NCBI GenBank assembly: GCA_002794785.1
Contig: NBBA01000001.1
Location: 2,852,001-2,916,000, forward strand
DNA length: 64,000 bases
From: Coniferiporia sulphurascens
Taxonomy: Eukaryota > Basidiomycota > Agaricomycetes > Hymenochaetales > Hymenochaetaceae
Reading direction: 5' to 3'
Under the pieces are notes generated by a model, which saw nothing but the letters and a program-made list of their open reading frames with translations, did not search any database and was not told the origin of the DNA. The first letter of the stretch is position 1, and the number at the start of each line of letters is the position of its first letter. Both the position numbers and the translations under genes were made by a program. This document shows, piece by piece, positions 10,330 to 20,388 of this stretch.

Positions 10330-10767
10330 AGCCGGTAGCTGGTCGGTGAGTGATGATAGCTGGAAGCGACATGGACGCGACGCGTCAGATCAAATACGCA
10401 GTTAAAAGGGTCGTGGTTTATTATTAGAGACAGCAATAAATTCACAGGCGGGGATATATTAGAGCAGGATAAGCAAATACATAACAAAGCGACTGGGTAT
10501 CAAGCGAAACGGAGAAAACAGCAGAAGACAAGTCCGAGGTGGAGACAATGATATAAGAGCACATACACACATGCCGCCGTCCGAGTCCCAGATTCGGAGG
10601 TCTAGGGGTAGAAGTTAACGCTCGTCCTCTTGGCTTTAGATCATTGGCCCACCAGTTGCTGTGTGGAACAGTCTGTTTTTGTCTTCCCTCAAGTTTGGCG
10701 GCCAGACGGTCTATTAGAACGCGGTGTGTCCTGAGTAGTGCAAATTTCGTCAAATAAAAGGCGGTCG
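10330..10767. other. Intergenic / 3' UTR of the DUF7053-like gene
   Basis: Contains a minus-strand open frame of about 100 codons (10442-10753) directly downstream of the DUF7053-like stop. It has no domain and no upstream promoter space, so I read it as 3' UTR plus the Vam7 promoter. Confidence 0.4.
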
Positions 10768-11249
10768 TCAGATGTTCCCGGCGTACTTTTTCACGGTGCT
10801 AGTGACGAGGGCAATGAAGAAGAAGGGTGCCTGAGTCCACTCAAGTAAGGGCACTGAACACTATGAGACCTCCAGCACGGTGGACGTACCTCTATACGAC
10901 TCTCTTCAGAGACCTCCACCGTCATTGCATCCTCTCTTCTACAGGCCTTCCAATAATTGGTGGATGTCATCCCTCCCTCAGCCTTCACGAAAAAGGTTAT
11001 TCCATCATCCTTCAGCTCCGTTTTGATCGTGTATTTCGTCCTCCTCGTGAAGAAATGAAGTAGTTTAATGGTGTCGGTGACGAGGTACGTCGAAGGATCG
11101 TCAGGCTTGACTTCGTAGGTTGAGACCAGAGGGTTGAGAGTTATCATTGCTGGGACGTCTTGAATGGCTGCCGGAGCAGCATCGTAAGGCACGGCCAGTA
11201 TCGCCGTACTTATGACGGTGCGCTTAAGATACAGCGGCCAGAGACCCAT
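10768..11249 (-). CDS. DUF7053-like small fungal protein (SRPBCC-like fold)
   Basis: Two exons (11249-10890 and 10830-10768) give 140 residues. Features include an N-terminal strand/helix region, AAIQDVPAMITLNPLVSTYE and a KYTIKTELKDDGITFFV core, similar in pattern to the fungal DUF7053 family, whose members look like small lipid-binding START/SRPBCC domains. Splicing at GTACGT replaces an apparent low-complexity tail by APFFFIALVTSTVKKYAGNI, which fits the family better. Function is unknown; family assignment rests on memory of the pattern and is moderate. Confidence 0.65.
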
Positions 11250-11470
11250 GAAGAACGAGTTAAATAATAAAAAGGACCGGAGAGTGCGCAGCAGGGATCG
11301 TCACAAGGCAACGACAACTAATGATAGCATTGATAAAGCAAGGCAGACAGAATAGCGGGCCAGTGTCTCTACGTATACATATACAATCACAATACATTCA
11401 ATACAGATCCAAGGGTAACCAGAGGCATGGCGTGCCTGCCCCGTGTGGCCACGGTAGGGCCCAGCAGCAT

Positions 11471-12959
11471 CTAAGATTCGAAACGTGCGTCTTCCCCATC
11501 CCCTTCTTCATTCAATTCGCCTATGCCCACCTCGCCGACAATATAGCGAAGGACGTCGCTATGCGTAATGATTCCCAGGAGACGCCCCTTTTTCCCGCCT
11601 TGCTTTTCCTCCATCTATTCATCGCCATTAGCGGGAGTAAATAAGGCTCGTATTTTTTGTACTAACCTCGCCCTCAACTACAACAAGACGGTGTACCCTT
11701 CTCTTCTTGATGAGTTGCAGTAAAGTTCCCAGTGAGTCCGACGCATTGCATATAACAACGCCAGGAAAGTCCGGGGACCGCTGGTTAAGGGCCTCCGCTA
11801 TGGTCAAGTCGAGAGATTGATACGCTCCCAGTCGAACAAGAGTCTACACACCAGACATGAGCGTTACGCTGCAACCGAATAGTACTGGAATCGCTTACAA
11901 TGACATCAACAGTTTCATACAAGTCAACGACAACACCGTTCTCATCGATGATCGGTACAGCCGATATGCCCCGTTCGGAGAACATATGGACGATATCAAA
12001 GACTCGGGTGCTGAGCGTAGCAGTAGCGATAGGGTAAAATGGATTTTCCCGTGTCGTTTCGCTTTCTTCATCGGTTGAAGACTGTATGGGAGCGCTAGAA
12101 GAGGCCGCAACATATGTACCAATCTTGAGTTTTCTTAAGGGTATATGAAGATGCGCGACATCCTTGGCACACTACAGAAATATTAGAGAATACTAGTCAA
12201 GTGATTAAAAGTGACGACAGACGTTAATGGCAATAAACTTGAGAAGGCGATATTGAGTCAGGACGGATACAATAACTTCGTGTCCTGTCTCGGTATCGGT
12301 GTCGAGTAAGGGTAATCGACGAGCATGCGTTTCGATCAGACGCTTAGCGGCATCGAACAGCGAGCTCGACGGGTGCTCTCTCAGAAGAGGGACAGGGGCG
12401 ACACCGAGAGCGTCTTCAATTTCTGCAATGGAACCCTCAGTCATGACTGTGCGCCAGGCAGGAAGAACGGAGGAGATCCTTACGACCCAGGCTCTCGAGC
12501 CGCACGGTCTCAACGTCCGCAGCTGCAAACTCGTACGTCGCCGATTGATAATAATGCTGAATCAAGTGTATGATGTCCGACACGGTGAACATTCCGGCAA
12601 AGCGCGACCTTTCGCTGTTCCAAAGCGGGGCGGACACGACACCTGGGCTCATATGAGACCTCACGCCGTTTAGCGAATACGGGTATATGCATACCATTGT
12701 AAAGTAAACACTGCAGGGCTTTCCTGACCTCAAGTTTAGTGTCGAGGACGATGACACGGTAACTGACAGGGAACGAATCGTAATTTGTCCTGCTTCTCAG
12801 GTAAGCACGGATAGACTTGAGAGCAGCTTCATGGGATTCAACGGTCTGAACAGGGGGTAGTTGCGAGAGGGCCCGTCGTCGGTTGGAAGTGTGCCGCTTT
12901 ACCGTTGGCGAGCCCGTCGGGGACAACGTCGAACTGGAGTTCTGCGCTACGGCAGCCAT
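11471..12959 (-). CDS. SNF4: SNF4-like gamma subunit of AMPK/SNF1 kinase
   Basis: Starts at ATG 12959. After a Ser/Thr-rich N-terminus come four CBS repeats: ALKSIRAYLRSRTNYDSFPVS with VIVLDTKLEVRKALQCLL (CBS1), then MFTVSDIIHLIQHYY, RLPLLDTD with VSVLTQYRLLKFIA (CBS2), IHMFSERGISAVPIIDENGVVVDLY-type sequence (CBS3, read across a junction), and VHRLVVVEGE with GRLLGIITHSDVLRYIVGE (CBS4). The stop is at 11471-11473. There are at least six exons; the donor near 12488 is ambiguous between two in-phase choices. The protein binds adenine nucleotides and regulates the Snf1 kinase in glucose-limitation responses. Roughly 380 residues. Identity is confident. Confidence 0.93.
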
Positions 12960-13232
12960 AAGAGCAGTGGTAGTGGACAGAGTCGACTTTTCGCCCTCTT
13001 CACTAAAGACTCCAGCAGACGCATTTAGGAAATCATTTGTTTGGCCATGTTTATCAGTGAACGTGCCGGGATCTCATTATTATAATAAATTCAGGAAGAT
13101 ATTACACGGCGTCGTGATTACAAAAGTTAACAAAACACCAGCATTCTCAAGCTCTGAGTGCAAGTTGCTCAGGAGAGAATTCGCATGAAAATGTAGGACT
13201 ATACATAGGCACAAAGTGTAATTTAAGAAATA

Positions 13233-15171
13233 TCATCTTCGCCTCTCCCTCCGGCTCCGGTGACGATCATTCTGCCCTACCCCGATTGCACTGGCGGGGA
13301 TGCTGCCCCCTTCCAGAGCAGCAGCTATTACCTCTGCGGGCAGGTCAACTTGGACGCCGTCCGAGTACCTGTACGCATCCAATGGAGAATACGCGGGCGG
13401 GGGACGCCCGGATGCGTCTGTCGCGCCATCCCTCGTTGACGAGCCTGCACCTGTCTGAGAAGCGATAGGAGTCAACGCTCTGAGATGGATATCCGCCGTC
13501 GCACCAGGTGACGGCGGTTCGGGGAGATTCAAGGGCGATTCTGGAGGAGGTTGCAAACGCATTACCATTTCAGCTGCGGAATTGTTGCGACTGTGCCCTC
13601 CGGAGGGATGCGACAGACGGGAGACCGGGGATACTGATCGGGAGCCGGAAGGCGACGCAACTTGCGAAGATTGGCCCGAATCTGTCGCATCGTCTTGCCC
13701 CGGTGGCGAAGGCGGGAGATTCGACACGGCCGGTGCATGGAATGGAGAGTCGGTTGGCGATATATAACGACCAGTTGAAGGGCCTGCATCAGGACCTTCC
13801 TCTTCAATCGGAGTGATTGGCGGAGGCGGACTTAAGAGCATGGCCAATCCGTTTCGTAATGGGGAGGACTGGGGGACAGACAAAGAGGCTTTAGGTCTTC
13901 GAGAGCGATAACCTCGCCTTGAAGAAGAGGGAGAAACGGAGGATGCATGTCGGGGAGGCATGTCAGTCTCAACTGGCCTCACGCCTCCTCCAGCTTCTAA
14001 TAGGATGCTCCCTCTCTCGCTTCCGTAAGCAGGTGGAGGCGCCAATGTACCGACACTGGGTGCCAGTCCCCATTTCTTTACGTTTGCCTCGATGAAGACG
14101 AAGCCAGATTGTCCAAGGTTCACGTGCAAGCTACAAGGGCCATCTGCTCCCACTGTGGGAAACAGATTCCACCGTGTTAAGCCAATATACGCGTCATCCA
14201 TTTTCCGCCCGTTGCGAGTAAAGAAAACAGTGCCTGAGCGAGGCCGGTAGCCGACACCGAGAACGTCACCCTCCTTAAGCGGAGAGCCGTATGGCTGAGC
14301 AGTGAACGGGTAATTGTGAGATTTGTCGCCGTTCGAGTGATATGCTATTGAGAAACGGTTCAGTCCCGGTAAACGGAAGGCAGGATACGGCTTTGTTGCA
14401 AGTCCAACAGCAACCGAAGTAGTTTCTGGTAGGTCAAACATCTTGACTTCCCAATAGTAAACCTCGTTGAGTTTCGGTAGCGGCAAGTTAGACTGCACGC
14501 TGGATGATGAGAATGGGTCCGGAAGAAAAGTAAGCTCCGTGCGGGCATGAACGAGTAAAGAGGCATTGGCCTCGTAGTCGGGTTCAAAGGACCACGCCGA
14601 TACTCCCTTCTCCTGTATGGAGAGGAACTGGGAGAGTGTGATGTCTGTGGGCAGAGAGTTTGGTGGGTATTGCATTTGGTATTCTTAGCGGGCGTATGCG
14701 TTTGTTAGAACACGGCTGTTTCTTGTGGGAATTAATACAAGGAAGCTGACCTTTGGCACGCCGGTAGGATCTCTGAGTTTCTTCGTTGACGCTTTCCAAC
14801 CATCGCTCCTCAACGCCTTCAAAGCCGCCCTCGCCATCGATGAGTTCCTCTCTACTCATATCTATAGGGCCGTCATTGTCCCTGAGAATGATGCCGCGCC
14901 TCCTTCGTAGTAACAAGACACAGACGAGAAAGAGAAGTAGAAGGAAAAGGAGGGAGGAGAGGACGATAAGGAGGGGGAGCAGGACAAGCAGAGCGTCGCG
15001 ATTAGGAGGAATCGTCGGCTGAGGACTGTCAATAACATCCATGGAGTGGACAGAATCACCCGGGAAAGTGAGCATGTCGAGCAGCACTCTGTGTGCTTCC
15101 CTGGCGGGCTGGTGAGAGTACGATGGAAGCTGATACGAGTTGAGAGCGTCCTGGTCGAGAGGCTCGGCCAT
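13233..15171 (-). CDS. SSH4: SSH4/EAR1-like SPRY-domain adaptor of the endosome/vacuole
   Basis: Two exons (15171-14751 and 14683-13233) give 623 residues. The N-terminal region has one strong transmembrane helix made of Leu/Val (about residues 60-90) followed by RRRRG. A SPRY domain (about residues 190-340) shows NEVYYWEVKMFDLPE, SVAVGLATKPYP, IAYHSNGDKSHNYP, GDVLGVGYRPRSGTVFFTRNG and PTVGADGP. The long C-terminal tail is Ser/Pro-rich with PPAYS and PPPAYG, PY-type motifs that could bind WW domains of a Rsp5-like ubiquitin ligase. Yeast Ssh4/Ear1 recruit Rsp5 to sort membrane cargo into multivesicular bodies. Architecture matches that family. Confidence 0.88.
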
Positions 15172-15529
15172 TTCTGTCGGCGCTGTCGGCTAGTCGTGTA
15201 CGAGTCCAAGTGCAAAGGAAGAGAAATGGAAAGAGAAGGAGAGATGGTCGTCGTAGAGAAGTGATGACAAGAGGCGGAGACGCCTGCGACCGCGCCCAGC
15301 AGTCAGCCCCGGTGACGGCTTTATATGGCAGTGCCCGCTCACACCAGTACTACAGTGGCTCTCTCACTTTGCAGTATCCGAATGGGGTACATCATTCAAC
15401 ATTGGCTAGCTGCTCGCTGCTTTGCGTGCACGCTACAACACACTGTATTCATATAGCTCGATTCCGAAGGGAGGTCCCCCAGGTCTGCCGATATTGAAGG
15501 CGAGGGGACACCCCACGGCCCGGGACCAG

Positions 15530-15535
15530 CACGTG
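15530..15535. promoter_or_regulatory. CACGTG element upstream of TVP23
   Basis: Lies 59 bp upstream of the TVP23 start codon, similar in spacing to the sites upstream of frataxin and SEC39. Regulatory role inferred. Confidence 0.35.
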
Positions 15536-15593
15536 ACTTGCGGCGCGCACTGGCATTGAAGGCCGTCTGTACGCAGTCGCACGCGTCGCCACC

Positions 15594-16909
15594 ATGAGCG
15601 CGTCCGTACCCCTCCTCCAGACCATCGAGCCAGACGATGCAGCCGTGGCCGACTCGTTCCCATCGGGAAACATATCCTCTCACCATGCTCCCGCTCACAG
15701 CCCGCCCGTCGTCCTCAGCCCTACTCGCCGCACCGCCATGGCTTCATCGCCTGGCGACGCCGAAGCCGGTCAGTCCACACGTACTAAACGCTGCACCACC
15801 GAGAGCTCACCCGTAACGTTGCCAGGCATTTCCGGCATCCTACGCCAAGTTCTACCCGTCCTTTCCCTACGTTCGTTGATATACTAATTCGTGGCGTGCA
15901 GTCCTCGCATCCCCTCGTCCTCTTCTGTCTCTACTTCTTCCGTGTAACCGCCCTTGCTGTCTACATCCTCTGTGGCTTGTTCACAGATAATTATGTCCTA
16001 TCAGTAAAGTCACCTGCTCAACTCCCGCAATGAATGCGAATTGATCTGTGTTACCCGGCAGACGGTGATTGTAGTCGTCCTTCTTGCCATGGATTTCTGG
16101 AACTGCCGGGCGAGCTCTGCTTCCCCTTCTTTCCCCTCGATCTCGTCTCATGTCCCCCAGAACGTGGCTGGTCGCAGACTAGTCGGCCTTCGCTACTGGA
16201 ACCAGGTTTGTGCCTGTAATACGTCCTGGTCGTCCTGCTTACACGCTGCAAGGTTGACGATGACGGCGAGAGCTACTGGGTCTTTGAGAGCCATGATGTA
16301 AGCCCTAACGTTGCAACTGATTCGTGCTCTAATGCTCCGTCACATGTATCCTTCTAGCCTTCCCGCCCGGCAAATCCAATTGATGCACGGTTAGTAATGT
16401 TATGCGTAACTAGCCCTATGAACTCGTTTTGATGATATGAATCCCTCCAGGATGTTCTGGGTGCGTCCCTTTACATTTTCTCGCCTCTGGCATGTCCCGT
16501 TTGCTGACATCCCATGTGTTTGAGGTTGCCCTCTACGTGTTCCCTGCATTATGGACAGGACTTCTCATCGTGTCGATCCTCAAGTTCAACACGTACGCGC
16601 AGCCACGCTCTGTTCATTACTCAAGCCATCACTAATTTTATTTTATAGCTTCCTGCCCATTGTCATCCTTGCCCTCGTGTTCAATATCACGAACGCCGTT
16701 GGTTTTACATACGCGTGAGTCCTTACCTGACCGATAAAAAGTGGAAATATCGCCTGATTGCTCTATACTTACGCAGTGATCGCGACGCAAAGCAAAGATG
16801 GGCGAATAATATAGCAGCCTCGGGATGGGGCATGGGTCTAGGCGGACTCGGCGGTCAACTATTGGGTAATGCCATGAAGAATAGTGTGGGCCGTGTCTTC
16901 GCAACATAG
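15594..16909 (+). CDS. TVP23: TVP23-family Golgi membrane protein
   Basis: Conserved landmarks are [63 protein letters not shown] and the C-terminal [11 protein letters not shown]. There are four hydrophobic segments, as expected for a Golgi/TGN protein of the TVP23/FAM18 family, which acts in endosome-to-Golgi traffic. At least ten exons include 15594-15768, 15826-15848 (23 nt), 15902-16003, 16062-16109 and 16451-16460 (10 nt, encoding MFW plus one base). The segment 16110-16160 has no GT donor and is best read as a GC-AG intron, although it is also open in frame. Start 15594 has a good ACCATGA context; a second in-frame ATG at 15739 would give a shorter N-terminus. Confidence 0.9.
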
Positions 16910-17311
16910 TCTTGCAGGACGAACACAATTTTTTGTACCGGGTGCCCTTTTAAGGGCTTGAATCTCATGTTCCACGTTCCTCGTTCCCTCTAGTCCACAA
17001 TTTGTCTGTCCTAACAAAGCATGCTGGATAACAATGAGACATGATGATAGTGGAATAAAATGGGATAAATATAAAACAGTGCGAAGGGCGAAAGGGATAA
17101 AGTGCAAGCGACGCTACTATGACTACAGCTGCGCGGAAAGCAAGAGCGATGCAAAATGTCCAGTCCATAAATGGGAAGAAGATGCGGGAGCAAAGCGCGC
17201 ATTGGAGCATATGACATAAAAAAGAACATATTTGCAAAAGTTAAGGGATTCCAAGGCTTGATTGCGCTTAATGGAGGAGTAAAGAGGGCAACTGAAAGAA
17301 AAATTTAAATA
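16910..17311. other. Short intergenic region between convergent genes
   Basis: About 0.4 kb holding the 3' ends of TVP23 and the phosphatase gene. Open frames here are short shadows without family similarity. Confidence 0.5.
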
Positions 17312-19567
17312 TCACGAATCGCGAGCACCTGCTCCTATCCATCCACGGGCATCCACCCGCGAACAGGCAGTGGTCGGTGTCGGGGGAGCCATGAGTCCGA
17401 TGAACGACCGCCTGCGTCCTTCTGACTTAAATGCTGACACGCGCGGAGTGGGTGCAGTTGGGAACGGCAGGGGGGCATTCAGATTGGACGTCACAGTCAC
17501 CATGTGGGGTGTGTGCGATTTGAGTGTGGGTGACGCGGGGAAGACGAAGAGTGTTTGAGACGGTGTATTGATGGATGTTTGAGATATTTGAGACAGATTA
17601 CTCGATCGCGAGGATGTACGCGTAGATAGCAAACCGTTTTCGCCGCCGAGGTGCAACGGCGGTGGAACGGCACGGCGGCGTAATAGCTGAACTTTCGGTA
17701 GGGTAGGAACTTCTGGAGGGACGGAAACATCGGGAGATGCAGGAACCGGAGGAAGACTGTTCATCGGCGGAGGTCTAGCCTTCGACTTGGTTTTGAAAGG
17801 GAGTCGAGTAGCAAATCCAAACGTCGTTTTTGTGGCGGGAGCGGATGGGGGAGGATGATACGAAGAAGAGCCTGGAGCATTTAAGGACCATTGTTTTACG
17901 GGGATAGAGGGTCGCGCGGTGGAAGGTGTGTTAACTTGGAGATGAGGAGTGTGCTTAGCCTTTCCCCAGTCCGGCGAAACATTTACCTCCTCTTCTGTAG
18001 TTTCGCCACTAGGGCTACGAGTCGAAATACTGGGAGCGTCAAATCCTCCCCCGACGCCCAACAACTCCTCTTTTTCGCTTTCTTCGACAAGATCCTCACT
18101 AATAATGCTGCCCGACGTGAAATTGCTTGCAATCGAGCCCGTCCGTTTCCTATTGCTATAGCGGGTCTTCCATGCCGAACCCATGCCAATCCCAGAGGAT
18201 GAACACGTTGACGATGCCGACGTTTTACGGGAAACTGCACGCTCTTCCATAGCCCGGTCCAGTGCATGTGCTTCGCGTAGTTCCACGCCCTCGCAATCAG
18301 GATCGGTAATACCTGGATCGCTTTCAAGTAGACGTCTGCGACGACTCCAGTCTTCTTCGTCATCTCCCACAACTGATGAGTGTGCAGAGTTAGAGGCAGA
18401 CCTACCAGTGCCACTGAGCACCTGTTGATAGTCTTGCAGCTGGTAAATTAGACTTCAAGTGCATTGTCAGATAATGAGAATCGGGGATGTCTGTCAAACT
18501 CACAGCATATTTGGTCCAATACAACTACTCTTCCCTTTGACGAAGTCATATGCACCGGAAAAACCGGAACCTTTCAGCACCCGCACTTCTGGCGGAGTAG
18601 ATGGCATTGACAGCGCCGCAGCACGCATAACCAGTGCAATTACAACGGTAGCCGAGCGCGAAACGCCACATTGACAGCTGTTGGTCGTATCGTGAGCAAA
18701 GAAGAAAAAGGCATGGATACCAAGAAAATGGCATATCACATACTGTATTAATATGCCATCGCCGCGGTTGAGAGCCGAGTCGACAAACGCCATTGCAGTA
18801 ACGAAACCATCTTTGACAAGGTCTGGCTGGCCGTGCGACCAGTGTAGTTTCAGGTAACGCATCGCAGGCCGTGCACCATGAGCAGGGTAGAATGTACTAT
18901 CCAGTTCTTCAGGGTCCTGGGACTTGGAAGCCAAAGCACGAGCACTTGCACTCTCAGTGGCAGCCACGACGTCGAAAGGAGAAACGACCTCCTTAGCCAC
19001 ATTCAAGATAGAACGGATACCCGCCCTTTTTAGACCCTTCCAGTCCACAGCATTATCCTCGGAGCCCAACCAGACGCCAGGTAGAATTTGGACTGGACCG
19101 TCGGCATACGGAGTAGAAGGCGAATCGTCTTCATCCTTGCGATGCAGTCGTGAGGCGGGGATGTTGTTGGGGAGAGACGTTACTGATGCTCGCCGTGTCA
19201 GCGTATTTGGAGGGCCGATCCGGACAGGAAAGTCAACTGTGTGTCCGCCGTCATTGTTGTCCAAGGCAAGAGTCAACGAATTAGAGGAGACATTGGAATG
19301 GGCCGAGGGGAGAGTGAGGGAAAGCTTTTTGGTATTCCGCATCGACCTTGGCTTGGTAGGTTTCGAAAACGGAGGTGGAAAGTCGGATTCAGAATTGGCG
19401 GAGGACAGAGAGGAAGCAGAGGCAGATGAGTCTCCGAGGACGAGGGCGATGGCCGGGTTTTGAACGGGAGTGTCAATGCGGAGAGACTGAGGGGGCCCTT
19501 TCCTTCGTGGCTGGATGCCGAACCGAGGCCGGGGTGTTTGATCATGGTCATGGTCAGGCGAAAGCAT
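17312..19567 (-). CDS. Dual-specificity protein phosphatase with long disordered tails
   Basis: Three exons (19567-18744, 18677-18504, 18452-17312) give 712 residues. The first 160 residues are Ser/Pro-rich. The catalytic domain begins with VQILPGVWLGSEDNAVDW, has SILNVAKEV and YLKLHWSHGQ with the general-acid Asp of QPDL, and reaches the active site HCQCGVSRSATVV, whose His is restored by splicing at 18744/18677. IGPNMLLIYQLQDYQ closes the domain. The tail (about 370 residues) is rich in Ser/Pro and charged residues. Fungal relatives (Msg5/Pmp1 type) dephosphorylate MAP kinases; the specific substrate is inferred from the family only. Tail length is greater than in yeast homologues. Confidence 0.9.
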
Positions 19568-19753
19568 GGCTACAGGCTGAACGGAGAGTGACTAGGAGAG
19601 GCAAGCGGATATGCACGACCAGCGTGGCAGACAAGGAAACGATATGAAACCCGGGAAATGAAACAGGGAATGAAAAGTGTACTGGAGAAAGAGAAAAAGA
19701 TAAGATAAAAACAAGAAGAAAAAGGCGTTGGGATGTACGCCGGATGCTTGCAC

Positions 19754-19807
19754 GGGGAAGGGGAAAAAAGAAAAGGGGGAGGAGGAGGAGGAGGAGTGGG
19801 GGGGGTG
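19754..19807 (+). repeat. Polypurine (GGA/G-rich) tract in the phosphatase 5' region
   Basis: A run of about 50 purines with GGAGGA units and an eight-G run, about 190-240 bp upstream of the phosphatase start codon (C/T-rich on its sense strand). It could be a 5' UTR pyrimidine tract or an intron polypyrimidine region. It is simple sequence, not a mobile element. Confidence 0.5.
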
Positions 19808-20388
19808 GTCGTGGTTGTCCGACTCTTCGTGTGGACGCTGACCGGTCCTTGAACCTCGACCGCGTACCGGCTGTTTGCGGCACCCGGCTTACCCAATATT
19901 GGTCTCTCTTCCCCAATCGGTATGCCGCCCTTTGCTGCTGCCACAAGGTATACAAATTTCACATCGGCCCTCGGGGCATAGGGACAATTGGAAGATCTGA
20001 TTAGAATGGCGGTGGTCCATACGGTAGTACATTGTCTGGGATGTGTATCCAGGGACGTATGTTTTCGGGTATTCACTCAGGATCCGTGTTAATCGCGCTA
20101 ATCGACGCAGATAAGGACATTAATATATTTGGCTTTGAGTTCCATAACCGGCATCCAGCCTGTTTCAGCTCAGTACCGTTGATATTAATATTTCTTGAAA
20201 TTATTAATAAAATAATTGCTTGTCCTTAGCAACACACTACCAAAAGTCCGCGGCCGATTCCGGGTAACAGCGGTCACGTGTGACAGGCTGCCGGGGACTC
20301 GTCACCCGCGTCCCGAGCCGCGAGAAACTCGACCGTCGCCGACGCCGCGACGTCCCGCCCCTGCCCTTCCCCTTCCCTCCTAGCAGTC
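19808..20388. other. Divergent promoter region, phosphatase / m-AAA protease
   Basis: About 0.6 kb with an AT-rich block (about 20110-20225) and a CACGTG at 20275-20280, 109 bp upstream of the protease start. No gene seen. Confidence 0.45.

Noticed and set aside
10442..10753. Minus-strand frame of about 100 codons after the DUF7053-like stop
   Set aside because: Starts right after a stop with no room for a promoter and has no family match; most likely 3' UTR.
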